Notes: a model not told the origin generated them from the letters alone. 64,000 nucleotides of DNA from Puffinus mauretanicus (GCA_023333565.1 JAJKFH010001352.1:62001-126000), one strand, 5' to 3'. Counted from the first letter of the stretch, positions 1 through 13,568 are shown. Program-made: numbers and translations.

Positions 1-943
1 GAGAAGCAAGTCAAACTGTATTTTTTCTTCTTCATGTACATCTTTTAAGTTCTTGGATGAACTTGGGAGAAAATAACTGTCCAGTTGCATAATGCTTGGG
101 AGAGAGCCACTAAGCCTTTTCTTTGCTTCATTTACACCATCCGGTATGTCTCAGAATTTTCCTGAAGGTAAATATCTTGCAGATTTGACACATTCAGATG
201 GCATAGTAAAGGGTATTGTGAACTAAGTAGAATAGTTATTAATTCCTTTCAGTTTCAGTATATGTGTTCCACCAGCACAACATGGAAAAGATAAGCTTAT
301 GGTATAAGTCCTAAGTGCAGAAAAGCGGCATCCTGCCTCTGGCATTTTGAAATTTGTTTGTCTGGAGCAAATGTAATGAAAAGTAAACTGAACAAGAAGG
401 TGGGCAGAAATCTTGCTGGCTAGTTTTGCTTCAAAGTAGGTAAATAAACATAAGTCTGCGATTTTTCTCTTATTTGCGGTTATTTGTTTTTCCTGTAAAT
501 ATTATGGGATTGCTCTGAAGGAGAATCTTACAAATATTGTAAAATGAGCACAGACAGTTTCTAGTTTCCTGAATGCAGTCGTGCACCATCTCCACCTGAG
601 AGCATCAGGTTTACTACAACAATATTAAGCACAGGGCTTCCTCCCCCTTGCCCCCCTCCTCCCCCAGCAGGTATTACTTTTTCCCCACTTTTTTTTTCCC
701 TCACTGATATATTTAATTCTAATTGAGATGAATAGAAGGTTGCAGCCACATAATTGAAATCATCATGAAAAAGAACATATTTTAGCATGCTGACTTCAGA
801 GGCTAATGGGTTGGTGTTGAAAAACAGCCCTCCCAGCCTAGATGACAGGTAGAGATGAAATTTACAATTGTCCTAACAACTCAGATGGAGTTTGCCGACT
901 CTGTTTCAATTCCATTTTCCATGAAAACAAATGCTGAATGTGA

Positions 944-974
944 CCCCCCCCCCAAAAAAAAAAAAAAAAAAAAA
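944..974. repeat. C10-A21 homopolymer junction
   Basis: Ten C are followed by 21 A. It could be a simple-repeat tract or the tail of an old retrocopy; no recognisable body precedes it. Confidence 0.9.
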
Positions 975-2688
975 CAAACCCACAGATTTAGAATGATCAC
1001 CTGAAATAAATTACAAATACAATGTAGGCTGCCATGTCAGGTTCAGGTAGTTTCCTTCCTTAATAATATATTTACTTCATAGAGAGAGAAGCCAATCAGT
1101 CTTTCCTCAAGGATCAAATTTTTAAACTGTTTTATAGGGTTGTTTTTTTCTTCTTCTTTTTCTTCCTCATTTCTTTTCTCCAATCGTGGCACTTTATTTA
1201 TAATCTTTAAGGATAAAACAATGACAGTGAGCTAAATACCACTTCTCTTTAGATAGATCATTCTTGGATCTCATTGGAAATTTTATTTTTTTACCTTTCT
1301 AAAACTTGGATTTTATTTCATTGAAAAAAAGTCCATTGGTACTCTTTAAATTAAATATTAGTTTTATATCAATTCAACTTGAATTAAATTCCTATTTACT
1401 GCTGGACAGAAATATTTTAATCACATGGCTTAAAGATAATTTTTATCATTCTAAGATGTTGTAATGTCTCTTGGTAGCTCTTAGCTACTACTGTATTCTT
1501 CATTCTAACTAAGCATCACAGATAAGCAGTCTAATAAAAAAATCTGACTAAGAAAAAAACGTGGATATGTAAACTACTGCTCCCAAAAGATTTTTTTTTT
1601 TATTTTGAACTGACTAGAAATTAAATATTCTAGAGTCTTGTTTCAGAAAGTTTGGGAATTATGGAGCTTTTCATTTCATATATACCTTTCACCCACAGTC
1701 AGGGTGAAAAAAAGGTCAATTGTCCAGAGAGAGAAATATTCCCATTTCTTTCTTCATTCAATTTGTTAATCTAATAAATCTTTCTTGACATGTGTAGAAC
1801 AATACAGTTCAATCAAACAGGATTTGGATGAATACTTGTCACACAAGAATTATCAGATGTTATGATCATGTTCTGCCATTTTCAGTTAATACGGTATTTA
1901 TTAAACATCACATAAAACACTAACGTGCCAAGAAGATTAAATTACTTCCATTGAAAATGTTTTTTCCTGAGAATCTCAACTGCTTTATGGAAACATGACT
2001 TTTTAAATGTTTTTTTTTTTTGATACAGTAATACTAATTTTTTTCTTTCTGTAATGATCTTGCATATGAATTGCAATAACTACTTGTACAACCACATTTT
2101 TTCCAAGGTACTCTAATTCCCTAGATTTGTAGTTATTCCTGCATTAAGTAGATGGGGCCTGGAGACACGTGCAGGAGACAGAGTTCATATATACCTTATC
2201 TCCACATTTCCATTAAAATTTTTGCAGTCAGCTGGTTTATTGACAAAGTAGTTAAGAAATATGGTTTAAATAAATATATATATATTTGAAATCTGTAAAA
2301 TTATTTAAATTGTGTAATTAGTAAATATGTCTATATTTACATAAAAATTCTGAATTTCATGTATATTAAACAAATAAGTACAAAACAACTATGATGTCAA
2401 GTAAAGCTTCTTTCTACTCCTGAAGATAACCTTCCAAAAATCAGAAATATGACGTTTTCTAACCTGACATAGGACAGAATTACGAAGTAACACAGAAATA
2501 TTTGTGCTAACTGTATGTGAGCTAATTGGAGCTCGAGAAGAAGTCCAGGTACTAGAACTAAACATTATATGCTATGGCTATACTTACATGCCAGCTGGGG
2601 AGTGTTTCAGCAGTGGAACTTGATGATCTACATTGTTAGAAATTGTCATAAGCAAGTTTTTGGTCTCTTCCACCACTCATTCCCAGGT

Positions 2689-3239
2689 TGTCATGGTTTA
2701 ACCTGGCAGGCAGTGAAATACCACGCAGCCACTCGCTCACTCCCCCACCCCCCCACAGTGGGATGGGGAGAGAATCGGAAGGGTAAGAGTGAGAAAAACT
2801 CATGGGTTGAGATAAAGACAGTTTAATAGAACAGAAAAGGGAAAATAATAATAATAATGATAGAAGATACAAAATGAGTGATGCACAATGTAATTGCTCA
2901 CCACCCGCACTGACCAATAACCAAGTAATGATTGCTACTTCCTGGATCACGCCTACCATTCATATACTGAGCATGACATCACATGGTATGGAATACCCCA
3001 TTGGCCAGCAGGGCTAGCTGTCCTGGTTATGCTCCCTTCCAGCACCTGTTTTTTTCTTTGTTTGTTGTTATTGTTGTTGTTTTTTGGTTTTTGTTTTTTA
3101 TTTAAGCTAAATGTCCTTGACTAGTGGGTTACTTAGCAAGAACTGAAATCATCAGTGTGTTATCAATATTCTTCTCATACTAAATCCAAAACACAGCACT
3201 AGGAAGAAATTTAACTCTATCCCAGCTGAAACTAGGACA
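2689..3239 (-). mobile_element. Solo LTR 1, avian endogenous retrovirus (ERVL-like), reverse orientation
   Basis: The element begins TGTCATGGTTTAACC on the + strand and ends GAAACTAGGACA, the reverse complement of the TG...CA termini of the other LTRs here. It is flanked by a perfect 5-bp target duplication, CAGGT (2684-2688 and 3240-3244). No internal gag/pol sequence or second LTR adjoins it, so it is a solo LTR left by LTR-LTR recombination. Five-base duplications are typical of class III (ERVL) elements; the exact family name was not resolved. A T/G-rich tract at about 3048-3104 replaces a segment present in LTR 2. An AAT run (2844-2858) marks the R/U5-side microsatellite common to the family. 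Confidence 0.93.
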
Positions 3240-6200
3240 CAGGTACACTACATGAGTTAGCATGTATTGGAAGTTTGGCTATGGCCACGGTGTTTGGGTT
3301 GTTGGGAGAGTTTAGCAATATGACTAGAAGACTTTTTGATGAATGACCTCTGCACCGAGCATATCACAGGCATATTTCATTTATTATTGTAAGAAGTGTA
3401 GCATTTGTAAATCTTCTACCTTCCATTTTGTAGTGTAAATCATTCCTTCATAAGGTGGTCATCTGGACTTCTGGACCATCGTTTCTCTGAAGGTAAACTG
3501 TGTCCAAAACAGAATGCTTCCAAGCATACCATGAATTTTAGGAGTAGCAGTATGGCATGATTTGACTTCAGGTCAAATTTTCAAGTAAAAAAAAAACAAC
3601 CCCAAACTTCGGTAAGTCCTTTCCTCAGAGTTCTTTAATGGAACAACCCTACATAAGTTCCTTAGGAAAAGGAAGAACAATTTTATGTTCCATTCACTTT
3701 CTAAATGCTGAGACCCTGTCATGCCTTATAAAGACAAAACTAGATTTACCAAGAAACAATAGAAATGATAAATGAATGATAAACTACTATTTATAGTCTT
3801 TATAAAACTAGAAATAGTTAATGGTATTATTGCCTTTGGGAATACTTGCTAGCTTATCACAAACTCCTGTAAAATATAACAGCTCTTATTTCCAAATTGA
3901 ACTTTAAATGGCCTTTCTGCAGAATTAAACACTTGAAAAACATCTCATAATATCAGTTAAAAACAAATCTCCAGTGAATAACTGATGCCATTAAATTGTG
4001 TATGGTTGAATAAAGTAATCTTTCAGTAAATCTTAGGGGAAAATTAGTAATATTAAAAATTCCCATTAAATTTTTAACAATTAATTGCTACCAATTTATG
4101 AAGTTTACAAATCCTATTTAATCACAATACAAATATTGGAACTGTTTTCTATGAAAAAAATAAACAGGCTTTTTAATAGTGTAATTACATCTCCAACGGA
4201 ATACAAACACATTTTGCTTCCAAAAGCAACTTCAATATTTGGTTGTTAATCTTCTATTGATTTAATATATTCAAAGTTATAATCCATGGAATCAAGAGTA
4301 GATTTAACCTGTGTATAGCTAAAGGAAGATAAAACACAATGCAAATTATAAAAACTATTTAAACTTTTCTCATGGTTTTGGATCAATATCTGTGACAATA
4401 CTAATGGTCTAGAGGAAAATCTGGCTTAAACAATGAAAGCCTTTTCCTTCTTTGCAGTGCTGGACAACAGTTTGGAATTTCCACTGTCATTCATGCATCT
4501 CTTGGTAGATTTTACCATTTTGATCTGGTAGCTTACCAAATTCCAAGTTGTTCTGAAAACTCCTTCTCAGTGCATTTGCCGCATGAAGAGGCTTGTAGGA
4601 TTGTTGTCCTGTTTGTGAGAGTGGAAAACTTGGCTATTCTATTTCATTTAGCCCTACCATTTGAAATAAAGGGAAAAGAAGGGAAACTTAAAGTGTAACC
4701 TTTGTCTGATGCCAGTATACTCTGGCTTTTTTTCTGCCTTGTCTCAGCCTGGTATAGAAAAAGAATTACTTTCAGATATTCTGAGCTAAATGCAGTTTTT
4801 CTACAATTAAGTAAAACCTATAGGTGGTCACACTCAACTGAAGCAAACAAAAATTTGATGCCTATGTTGAATACATATACAGAAATCATACATCCTGGAT
4901 TTATTGTAAAATAGAAGTAATTACAAAGAATAAAAATGAACTCTGTCTCTTTCCAGACAGTCATTATTCCAGGTTAGTACACAGATTAAAACAAACTGTA
5001 GAAAACATTTTAAAGTGACATCCTAATTTGCATGCTGTTGAAAAACAAGAGGTATGAGTAAAGGACTGAGGCAGGGACTGAGAGGGAGATAACCCAGTGA
5101 ACAGACTTTTCAGCATCAGTTAACTGTATTCTTTGCATTTCCTGAAAACATCAGGTTGGTGACAGATGACTACTTTGGCAGATACTACTTTATTTGACAA
5201 GAACACACTCTTATAGGATTTCTCCATCATCTACTGGACTTAATTTTTACCTTGTGACTTCATTTTTATCTCAGCTTTACCCACGTCTTAATGCAAAAAA
5301 AGATCTGAAATGAAGGTTTTCTACATGCTGTCTTAACAGATTTTTTTTTTGTGGCATTAATTATAAAAATATCTTTTTTCCACAGTACATTACCGTGGAT
5401 CTAATTAATTGCTATATTCAATAATTTCTTTCAGTTAATTTAAAAAACAATAAAAGTTTGCTTTAATTTTCTTCTTACTAGTGCCACCCTTAGATTTTTT
5501 CTGGTTTTCAGTAAATTTTATTATTTATTCTTACAGTAGTGCTTCAGTTTTGGGTAGTTTCATGTGAAGATTTATAATCCCTCTTTATTCAAATGTTTGA
5601 TATCTTACAGTCTATGCAACCTCTTAGAACTGCCAGGACCTTATTTTCTTTTGAAATGCAACCTTTTTCCATTCTAAGAAAATAAAGAGGCCTCAAATCT
5701 ATATTAAAGTGTAATGCAACATAGGAAGTCTAGATAAGCCATGTGCCAGCATCAAATTTGTTTTGTGTCTGAAAACTGTGAAATTCCTCAAAATCAAGCA
5801 CGGTTTTCTTCTCTTTGAGTAAAAATAAGAGATGTTTGTAATAAAAAAAATTACATTTTGAACTTTCTGAGAAGGTGAAATTATTTGCAGTGTTCACATA
5901 AAAATATTAAAAAAAAAAAACAACCTAAGAGTTTTCAGAAGAATTTAAACCAAAATAAATAGCCAGAGGTGACAATGGGTTTCGTAACTAGCTGAATATC
6001 TCCATTATAATTTGGCTTTCTACCAGATATTTTATATTTTACTTAAACATACTAAGATGAGCCAAGCTTACTATTCAGCTAAGAAACAGCTATAATTATT
6101 TAGAGAAATAATGTTGCCTCCTTCAGAGGGATTTTATCAGCTCATATTATGTTTTGATATTTAAATGAAAGTGCTCATATGTGTTGGAAGTACTGAATTG

Positions 6201-6474
6201 ATGACACAGTTGGTTTTGAAGTGTAATCTTAAGGAAGAAAAATTACTAACTGTCCTGCTTTCAGCTGGGATAGAGTTAAATTTGTTCCTAGTGTTGTGTT
6301 TTGGATTTAGTATGAGAAGAATGTTGATAACACACTGATGTTTTTCGTTGTTGCTAAGTACCCTATGGTCAAGGACTTTTCAGCTTCCCATGCTCTGCCA
6401 GGTGCACAAGAAGCTGGGAGGGAGCGTAGCCAGGACAGCTAACCCAACTGGCCAATGGGGTATTCCATACCATA

Positions 6475-6498
6475 TGACATCATGCTCAGTATATAAAT
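6475..6498 (+). promoter_or_regulatory. LTR 2 core promoter: CRE-like site plus TATA box
   Basis: TGACATCA (6475-6482) and TATATAAAT (6490-6498) sit in the order expected of an LTR U3 promoter on the + strand, the same strand as the host gene. Whether it is active cannot be told from sequence. Confidence 0.6.
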
Positions 6499-6595
6499 AG
6501 GAAGTGTGGTCCAGGAAGTAGCGATTACTGCTTGGTTATCAGTCAGCAGATGGTGAACAATTGCATTGTGCATCACTCATTTTGTATATTCTACC

Positions 6596-6619
6596 ATTAT
6601 TATTATTATTATTATTATT

Positions 6620-6654
<35 letters not shown>

Positions 6655-6658
6655 TATT
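6596..6658. repeat. Compound microsatellite (ATT)8(ATC)11(ATT)2 inside LTR 2
   Basis: It is a perfect trinucleotide run. The ATT part is shared with LTRs 1 and 3 at the same LTR position; the ATC run is unique to this copy. Confidence 0.95.
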
Positions 6659-7784
6659 GCCATCTCTTCCTTTTCTGTTCTATTAAACTGTCTTTATCTC
6701 AATCCACGAATTGTACTTTTCCCCCCCGCCCCCGATTCTCTCCCCCATCCCACTGCGGGGGTGGGGGAAGTGAGCCAGTGGTTGTGTCATGTTTAGCTGC
6801 CTGCCAGGTTAAACCGCAACACTAACCAATCAATAAAGTTAATCTTCCCCCATACAGTTGTACTTAATGTATCCAAAATTTTTTAGTCTTGTATGTTAAT
6901 GTAATTACCTGTGAATGCTTTGAGCACTACAAGACATCACCTTAATTTTCTGAAATGAAAGAACTTTTCTAGTGTTTTATTTTAGTTGTGATGTTGATGT
7001 TTTTAAAAAAAAAAAAATTAAATAAGCTAGCAGTACATTAAGTGACTGCAGGACCTTTCATACGGAAAATACATTCAGAAATGTGGCTGCAGAATGTCAA
7101 GTAATGATTGAAACAAAGATCTGAATTACTTATAACAAAAGTCAATGCAGTCATAATGATTTTTATTTTTTTCTCCTGTTTGTCCTCTCTACTGAGGGAA
7201 AACAGGAAACACCATAATGCTTTAGACCAGATAACTGCTCTTGCTTTTATAATTTAAAGCAGTCAGGAAGCTGGTGATTTGATGACCTGAAGATTCATAC
7301 TGTTTAGAGGGATCTGCATGACTTTGAGCTGTTATACAGGGTCCTAAATCATGTCAGTTCCAGCCTTGCATTCCTGGTATGAATGTTAAAGGGAAGCCTA
7401 CATGATTTTTGACAGCAAAAGTCTTTGCAGGTAAAATAATAAAAATTAGCAATGCTATTGTATTATTCCTCTTATCTTTAATCAACATGGATGTAACTAT
7501 GTAACTTTACTACCTGAGACAGCTGTTTCTGGTAATTTTATTGTTGTAATGAGATTGGGTGAGGATTAACTTGTTGAAAATTATAGGTTCCAGGGAATAT
7601 AAATCTGCCAATGCCATATTGTGAACAAGAAAAAGCAGTAAATAACATACTTACGGAAAATTAGTGGCTGAGATGTAGCTTTCCAGTTTAAATCAGGTAA
7701 ATGCTCAGAATATGATCACATAGAATTTTACTGGTTTCATTTCAATTTTCTTAAATTTAGTAGTGACTAGACTGACCTGAAATA

Positions 7785-7985
7785 GCATGATGCCACTGTG
7801 CTTCTTAGGCTACAGTTTGAATGTCATGCCAGGCACACAGGAAGCTTCCACTGAACTTGTGCAAAAAAAACGGAAGTCCTTATTATAAGGCAATTCTTAC
7901 CCAAATCACTGTTGAAGTCATGATGCAAAACCAACATAATTTAAAATGGGCTATGGTACACTATTTTTCTTCCCTGTGTGGCATC
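7785..7985. repeat. Duplicated ~200-bp element, copy A
   Basis: It runs from GCATGATGCCACTG to CCCTGTGTGGCATC and is repeated in the same orientation at 8744-8942. By eye the copies are about 85-87% identical, with the strongest match in CAGTTTGAATG, AACTTGTGCAAAAAA, GGAAGTCCTTATT and AAATCACTGTTGAAGTCAT. I do not recognise the family. Confidence 0.85.
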
Positions 7986-8743
7986 ATGTGGCTTCTATTT
8001 GAATTTGAACAATAAAGGTTCATTGTAGTCAGAATCTTGTGCTCATCCCTTCCTGAGAAGAATAATTTTGGTATCTAGGGTATGCTTTCTTCAAGTCACG
8101 TTAAAAAAGGATAAATAAAATGTTTTCAAAACAAAATCCTGAAATCTGATTCTATTCAACATGACATTTTAACAACGTATTTTAAAAAAAAATTAAAAAA
8201 ACCCCATGTTTTGTGCATTATAGATTTGTTCTTTCAAGGAAAACATTCCATCAGTTGAAATGCTTTAAGTTGCTTTAATAAGGTCGGTTGGGAATAAGCT
8301 TCCAAAAAAATCTCTGAAAGGTTTGCTTTATAATTTAATATTAAAAGTGGTTATTGGGAAAAAAAAAGAAAAGAAAAGTAAGAGGAAACTATTTCCCTAC
8401 TTTCTACACGTAACTTACTTAGAAAAATGTAAATTAACAGTGTATAACACTGATCTTACTCTTTTTTCCTTTCACTCTGCATCCTATTATACATTATCCT
8501 CATAAACTAACTACTAAATTCAATGTATGCTTACACACCATAGAACAAATTTGTAGAATATTATTTTGAGATGCTTCACCGTTTAAATCTATGTGCACTG
8601 TTGCAAGGAGTAATTCAGTGTTTTGGAAATATATTGGGGAGCTTCCTTATTCAATGCCTTATTATTGTGTTAGAGCAATGGAAAGAGATTTAACATAAAG
8701 CAGTGGTTAAAGTCCTTTGTCTGGGTTAGATTCACTTGGCAAA

Positions 8744-8942
8744 GCATGATGCCAGTGTTCTTCTTAGGTTACAGTTTGAATGCGATGCCAGACACACAGG
8801 CAGCTTCAGCTGAACTTGTGCAAAAAAGGAAGTCCTTATTGTAAGGAAATTATTATCCAAATCACTGTTGAAGTCATAATGTTAAGATATCATAACTTAT
8901 AATGGGGTACGGTCCACTGTTTTACTTCCCTGTGTGGCATCG
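8744..8942. repeat. Duplicated ~200-bp element, copy B
   Basis: This direct-orientation partner of copy A starts 959 bp downstream of it. The left flanks share weak similarity for about 20 more bases; the right flanks lose similarity after GGCATC. It could be an old local duplication or two insertions of an unnamed interspersed repeat. Confidence 0.85.
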
Positions 8943-9072
8943 TTCCCTCTGCTGTGTTTTATTCTGAGAAGTAATGCCACCAGTTTCGTAAGAGATTTTG
9001 GAGTTGTGATTGTTATATGAAGATTTATCCAAATGTCTTACAAACAGTTTTGTCTCCATGTTTCATTCAGAT

Positions 9073-9116
<44 letters not shown>
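9073..9116. repeat. (TAG)n microsatellite, about 14.7 units
   Basis: It is an uninterrupted TAG run of 44 bases. Poly-Ser and poly-Val frames across it are artefacts. Confidence 0.97.
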
Positions 9117-12100
9117 TCTGGTTATTCAGTCAGAGCTGTGCCGAATTTGAGTTTAACAGAGAAAATTATTTGGGGGGATTTTCAGAGAAACTTCCCAAAG
9201 AAATACAGTATGCAGTGACACTTTCACTGCTTAGCACTGAGCTAGTTTGAGTGAATTTATAAAGTTAGTGGATTATGGAAAGGAAGATATTTTCCTTTGG
9301 CCTTCTTCCTGGGACACAGTTGTGCTTTGAACCAGGGGTGGGAATTTGCTAGCTGGTAATTTTCCTATGCCTTCTTTTCATGTTCTTGGATTTTATCAAT
9401 GCCTATTGGGCTTCACACCAAATATTGATTTGTTTTATTCTAGGGGGTAACTAATTGTTGAGGTATGTGTGAAAAAATGTATTTTAATTTAAGAGAAACT
9501 TCTCCTGAATAAATCCTAGAGAAATTCATTCCTATGTAAAGTGCTATACAGGACTTAAGCTGTTTATAGGGAGTTGAATGATACAGGGATAACCCCATGT
9601 ATACAAGCAGATGTATCCATGCTTGATCTCTGTGCACAGCTGAAATTGTTAGCTTTCATCCCTGTGAGGCTTTTTATTTGTGGAATCCACCATGTTATTT
9701 TATCATTAGTCATATTGTTGTAGAATATTTTCATTTGGAAAACATGGAAAAGACATCACTGACTGAAATCAGGTGCACATATTTAAAGTCATCAGAGAAC
9801 ACTCAATCATCTGTATTTGCTGGATAACCAAAACCTGCAGGATATTTTACAGTGTGCTTAGGATGTAGCATAGTGTAGGTCACCCCAAATTTACTCATAC
9901 CCCAAACAGATTAAATAGATAATCACAGTTAGGTGGTTTTATGTTCCTTAGTGAACTGATAAACACTAAATAACCCATCCAGTGCAAACATTTGAGGTAG
10001 CACACTCCAGTGTGTTACTTAAGAGACTGGAGGGTGCTTTATCTCTTTGGAGCAAGGATCTGTTTACTAGCTCGTGAAGTAGAGATGGTAGCCAGCCTAG
10101 CAAAGAGACATCCGGATATTCAAGGAAGCAGAGCAAGGATTATTTTAGTTATGAAGAGTGGTCAGCTCAAGGAGGGAATAGAAGGCAAAGTGGGAGGAAA
10201 AATTCTTTCTGGATCCCTAGGAGACTTTGAAGATGAGTTTGCCTGTAAGAGCTAATGAAGCACTCGAAGAGGGGCACCACAGCCTGTTCATTGACAGAGG
10301 AGCTCTCTCCAGATGGTGTTTTCTGTGACAAATAGTCCCAAACATGCAAGCCTTGAAATTATGTACTGAAAGTCTGAAATAGTAACTATGCTTTATAAGG
10401 ATTGAACTGCAAGGTAGTTGAGTAAAAAAGTGAGAGACAAGGAGAAATCTTTCTGATTAGTGTTAGTTGTCTGACTGTGTGGGCTCTCACTTTTTCATAG
10501 AAAGAAATTTTACAAACTTTTTTTCCCTTCTGCCTTAATTAAAAGTAAATTTAATGTGATTTAAAGTACCTGGATAAGAACAAGACATTCTTTATCTATG
10601 TGTGTAGTTTGGAATGCTCTAACAGGTATGTTAGAATCCAAAACACTTCTTCCAAAGCATTCAAAAGGTAATAGTGTGTGACTCCACTCCAGCTGAAGGG
10701 GCAGGTGGAAAAATGGCACCAAAAAGGAAAGAGAAGTATGTTCCAGCAAAACATAATAATTGAGAAGGCACTGTAGCATGCAGTGACATGCAATGATGTA
10801 TGCAAGCCTAAGCTTCAAGATTTGTAAGCAATGTGTAATGTTTCTGCTGTAAATACTTGTACATAATTTTTTTTTTAATTTTAGTTGTACCCATATATAA
10901 TTTATTATAGATAAATACCAAAGATATATGGAGATATTGTCTCTATTTAAAATTTCCCATGCTCAGAGCACTTTTCTTTTTCAGGAAATTAGTAAGTCTG
11001 CACAAGCATTCCTTTGAAATACAAAGACCTATATATTTCTATATGTAACAGGCTTTTCTAGTGGATCTTCCTAAATCTTTTTTTTAGGTTTTCATTGCAT
11101 CTGTTTAATGAGGTGAGATTTCATCATGCATGCCAGTGAAATTGACAGTTTATTACATTGTCTACTATGCATGATGATATCAGATCTCTCAAAAAAAGTA
11201 TCACTGCTTGCAGTCTACACATGTCCATGCATTCTAAAAAACTCATAACATCAGTTTATTCATTGTTGGCTTTCGCAAATTATAAGGTGATTAACAAACT
11301 TGTCAGTGAAAAGGAGTAGTATTTGGACTTCAATGAAGTGATAGTGATAGTTTTTAATGGCAGAAACATACCTTCATAAAGATTTGGATATGATGTATAA
11401 AGACAAACTAGAGTAATAGTAAATGGGTTTGAGTCTAGTACAGAATTTCAGGGTGGGCTTTAGTATTCAGATCAATTGAACTTAAAACTTCCACTAATAA
11501 TCTGAAGGGGGAAATGACATATTAATTAGAAATCTATGATAAAAGCACTTCTAATATTATATACTTGCATAACTCTTAATCATGTGATGTACTGCTGCAT
11601 AAGACTTTGATTAAAAGAATTGCATTCCATGTCAATGCATTAAAAACTGGCTCAATGCCAATCTCAAAATATGTGGCTGTAAATAAGGTGATATCAATAG
11701 ATTGAGCTTTGGTTGGAAGGATGCGTCAGAGGCAGGTACTTCATCCAGTCCTATTTTGTCAATGACATATTCTAGGATAAAAATGACATAATAATTACAG
11801 ATCATGTAAATAATAAAAATTTAAAAAAAGAGAGGTAGCTAGTCATTAGGGGATGAATTGTCTATTTACATATTCATAATACAAAACACCATGTTTCTTG
11901 TTGAGATAAATGTAGATTGGGTAGTGTGGGTGTACATTTGGGATCTACCAAATCAGGTTATGTCCATTAAATGGGAAAGTAGCCCAAGAAATACTGACCT
12001 AAGAAATGCTTAAGAGATCATTAGTTAAAACTTCTTCAAAATGAGACTTGTGTAATGCCACAGGCAAAGGTTTGACAAATACAGTATATGAAAGTAGTTG

Positions 12101-12261
12101 AACAAAGGAAATAATGACTAGAAGTTGGGAATCAGTTTGCTTTCAGCACACAGCACTGACCTCTGCTACCGATTATCTGTGCTGGTAGCTTCCCTTCAAG
12201 AAAGATATGCAAATGCTGACTGTTCAAAGTAAGCCTGCAAAGTGATGCAGGGGCTGCAAAA

Positions 12262-12460
12262 TAAGGTTCACAGAATAAGACTAAAGGAATTTGTCTTACT
12301 AAAGAATTGGAGAGGTGACTTGATCACCATCTGTACAAACTTGCACTTGAAATAATATAACTGATCGTGAAGACAGGAGATTTTTCCTTTATATGGAGAC
12401 AAGATAACAAGATCCAAAGGCTTACAGCTGAAGCTAGACTTACGATCTTATCTTTAAAAT
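12262..12460 (+). mobile_element. Very old CR1-like LINE relic
   Basis: The order of motifs follows the ORF2 3' region of ancient amniote CR1: AGGTGACTTGATCACC, GATAACAAGATCCAAAGG and CTTACAGCTGAAGCTAGAC. It is heavily mutated and AT-shifted, with no open frame. Assignment is by eye against remembered CR1 consensus wording. Confidence 0.62.
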
Positions 12461-13053
12461 CTTATCTCTGAAAAAAGATACTATTTCCTAGCAGTAATGA
12501 TATTTAAATTTATAAAATTATGAAGAAAAAGGTGAATTTACAACACTGTAAAATACAATTACACTATGCGTGTATATATATATGAATTATTGGTTTTCTG
12601 TTCTGTTTCTGGGAAAATTTTTATAGTCTGTAAGTGGAGTCAATTTGGTATTGATCCTTTTAATCCTGAAATTAATAAGTGTATGCACTTTCTTGTTTCC
12701 TCTTTTCCTACAGTGCCATAACAAGGATTTTATCTGTACTGCTCTCAGCATTCTTAGACCTCTTGAGTTTAATTGCTTGAGCCAGATGTTTTCAAGCAGA
12801 GCAGAGCTAGCACTCTGCCTTCGATGGTTATGGCCAGGGGCCAGAATACTAATTAATTAGTTTCCCTCCTGTCTTTGACCAAAGCATCAATGGAAGTCAC
12901 TAGTGCCGTGCCTAGTATTGCTTCACCTTGGAGCTTCCCTCTTGGTTTTTATCTTTCATCCAAATGAATTGCTCCTAAATTATATCTCTGTGATACCTGC
13001 CAGAAGAGTTTTGATGTTATTGTTCCTTCCTCTGAAGCCTCAGCTTTGGGAAT

Positions 13054-13568
13054 TGTCCTGGTTTTGGCTGGGATAGAGTTAAATTTCTTCCTAGTGCTGT
13101 GTTTTGGGTTTAGTATGAGAAGAATGTTGATAACACACTGATGTTTTCAGTTGTTGCTAAGTACCCTGCTAGTCAAGGACAGCTTCCATGCTACCAAGCA
13201 CAGATGCTGGGAGGAGGGAAGACAGCCAGGACAGCCAGCCCAGCTGGCCAATGGGGTATTCCATACCATGTGACATCATGCTCAGTATATGAATGGTAGG
13301 CGTGATCCAGGAAGTAGTGATCGCTACTTGGTTATTGGTCAGCGTGGGTGGTGAACAATTGCATTGTGCATCACTCATTTTGTATATTCTATCATTATTA
13401 TTATTATTATTATTTTCTCTTTTGTGTTCTGTTAAACTGTCTTTATCTCAACCCATGGGTTTTTCTCACTCTTACCCTTCCGATTCTCTCCCCATCCCAC
13501 TGGGGGGGCGGGGGGAGTGAGCGAGCAGCTGCGTGGTATTTGGCTGCCTGCCAGGTTAAACCGCGACA
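13054..13568 (+). mobile_element. Solo LTR 3, same family, forward orientation
   Basis: The element runs from TGTCCTGGTTTTGGCTGGG to GTTAAACCGCGACA and is flanked by a perfect GGAAT duplication (13049-13053 and 13569-13573). It has TGACATCA at 13271-13278, a TATA-like AGTATATGAA at 13284-13293 and a short ATT microsatellite at 13394-13414. It is the closest to a minimal family form in this window. Several overlapping frames of 60-77 codons inside it are non-coding. Confidence 0.94.

Larger units (their letters stand above)
6251..6821 (+). mobile_element. Solo LTR 2, same family, forward orientation
   Basis: The element runs from TGTCCTGCTTTCAGCTGGG to GTTAAACCGCAACA and is flanked by a perfect CTAAC duplication (6246-6250 and 6822-6826). 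U3 carries a CRE-like TGACATCA (6475-6482) and a good TATA box, TATATAAAT (6490-6498). Downstream are an expanded trinucleotide microsatellite (6596-6658) and a polyadenylation-like TATTAAA (6681-6687). Two short frames rich in Tyr/His or Ile are translations of that microsatellite and are not genes. Confidence 0.94.

Noticed and set aside
3240..6250. Possibility that LTRs 1 and 2 are the two ends of one provirus
   Set aside because: They are in opposite orientations, each has its own distinct 5-bp duplication, and the 3 kb between them shows no retroviral coding remnant.
9017..9250. Poly-Ser / poly-Val frames
   Set aside because: They are translations of the TAG microsatellite.
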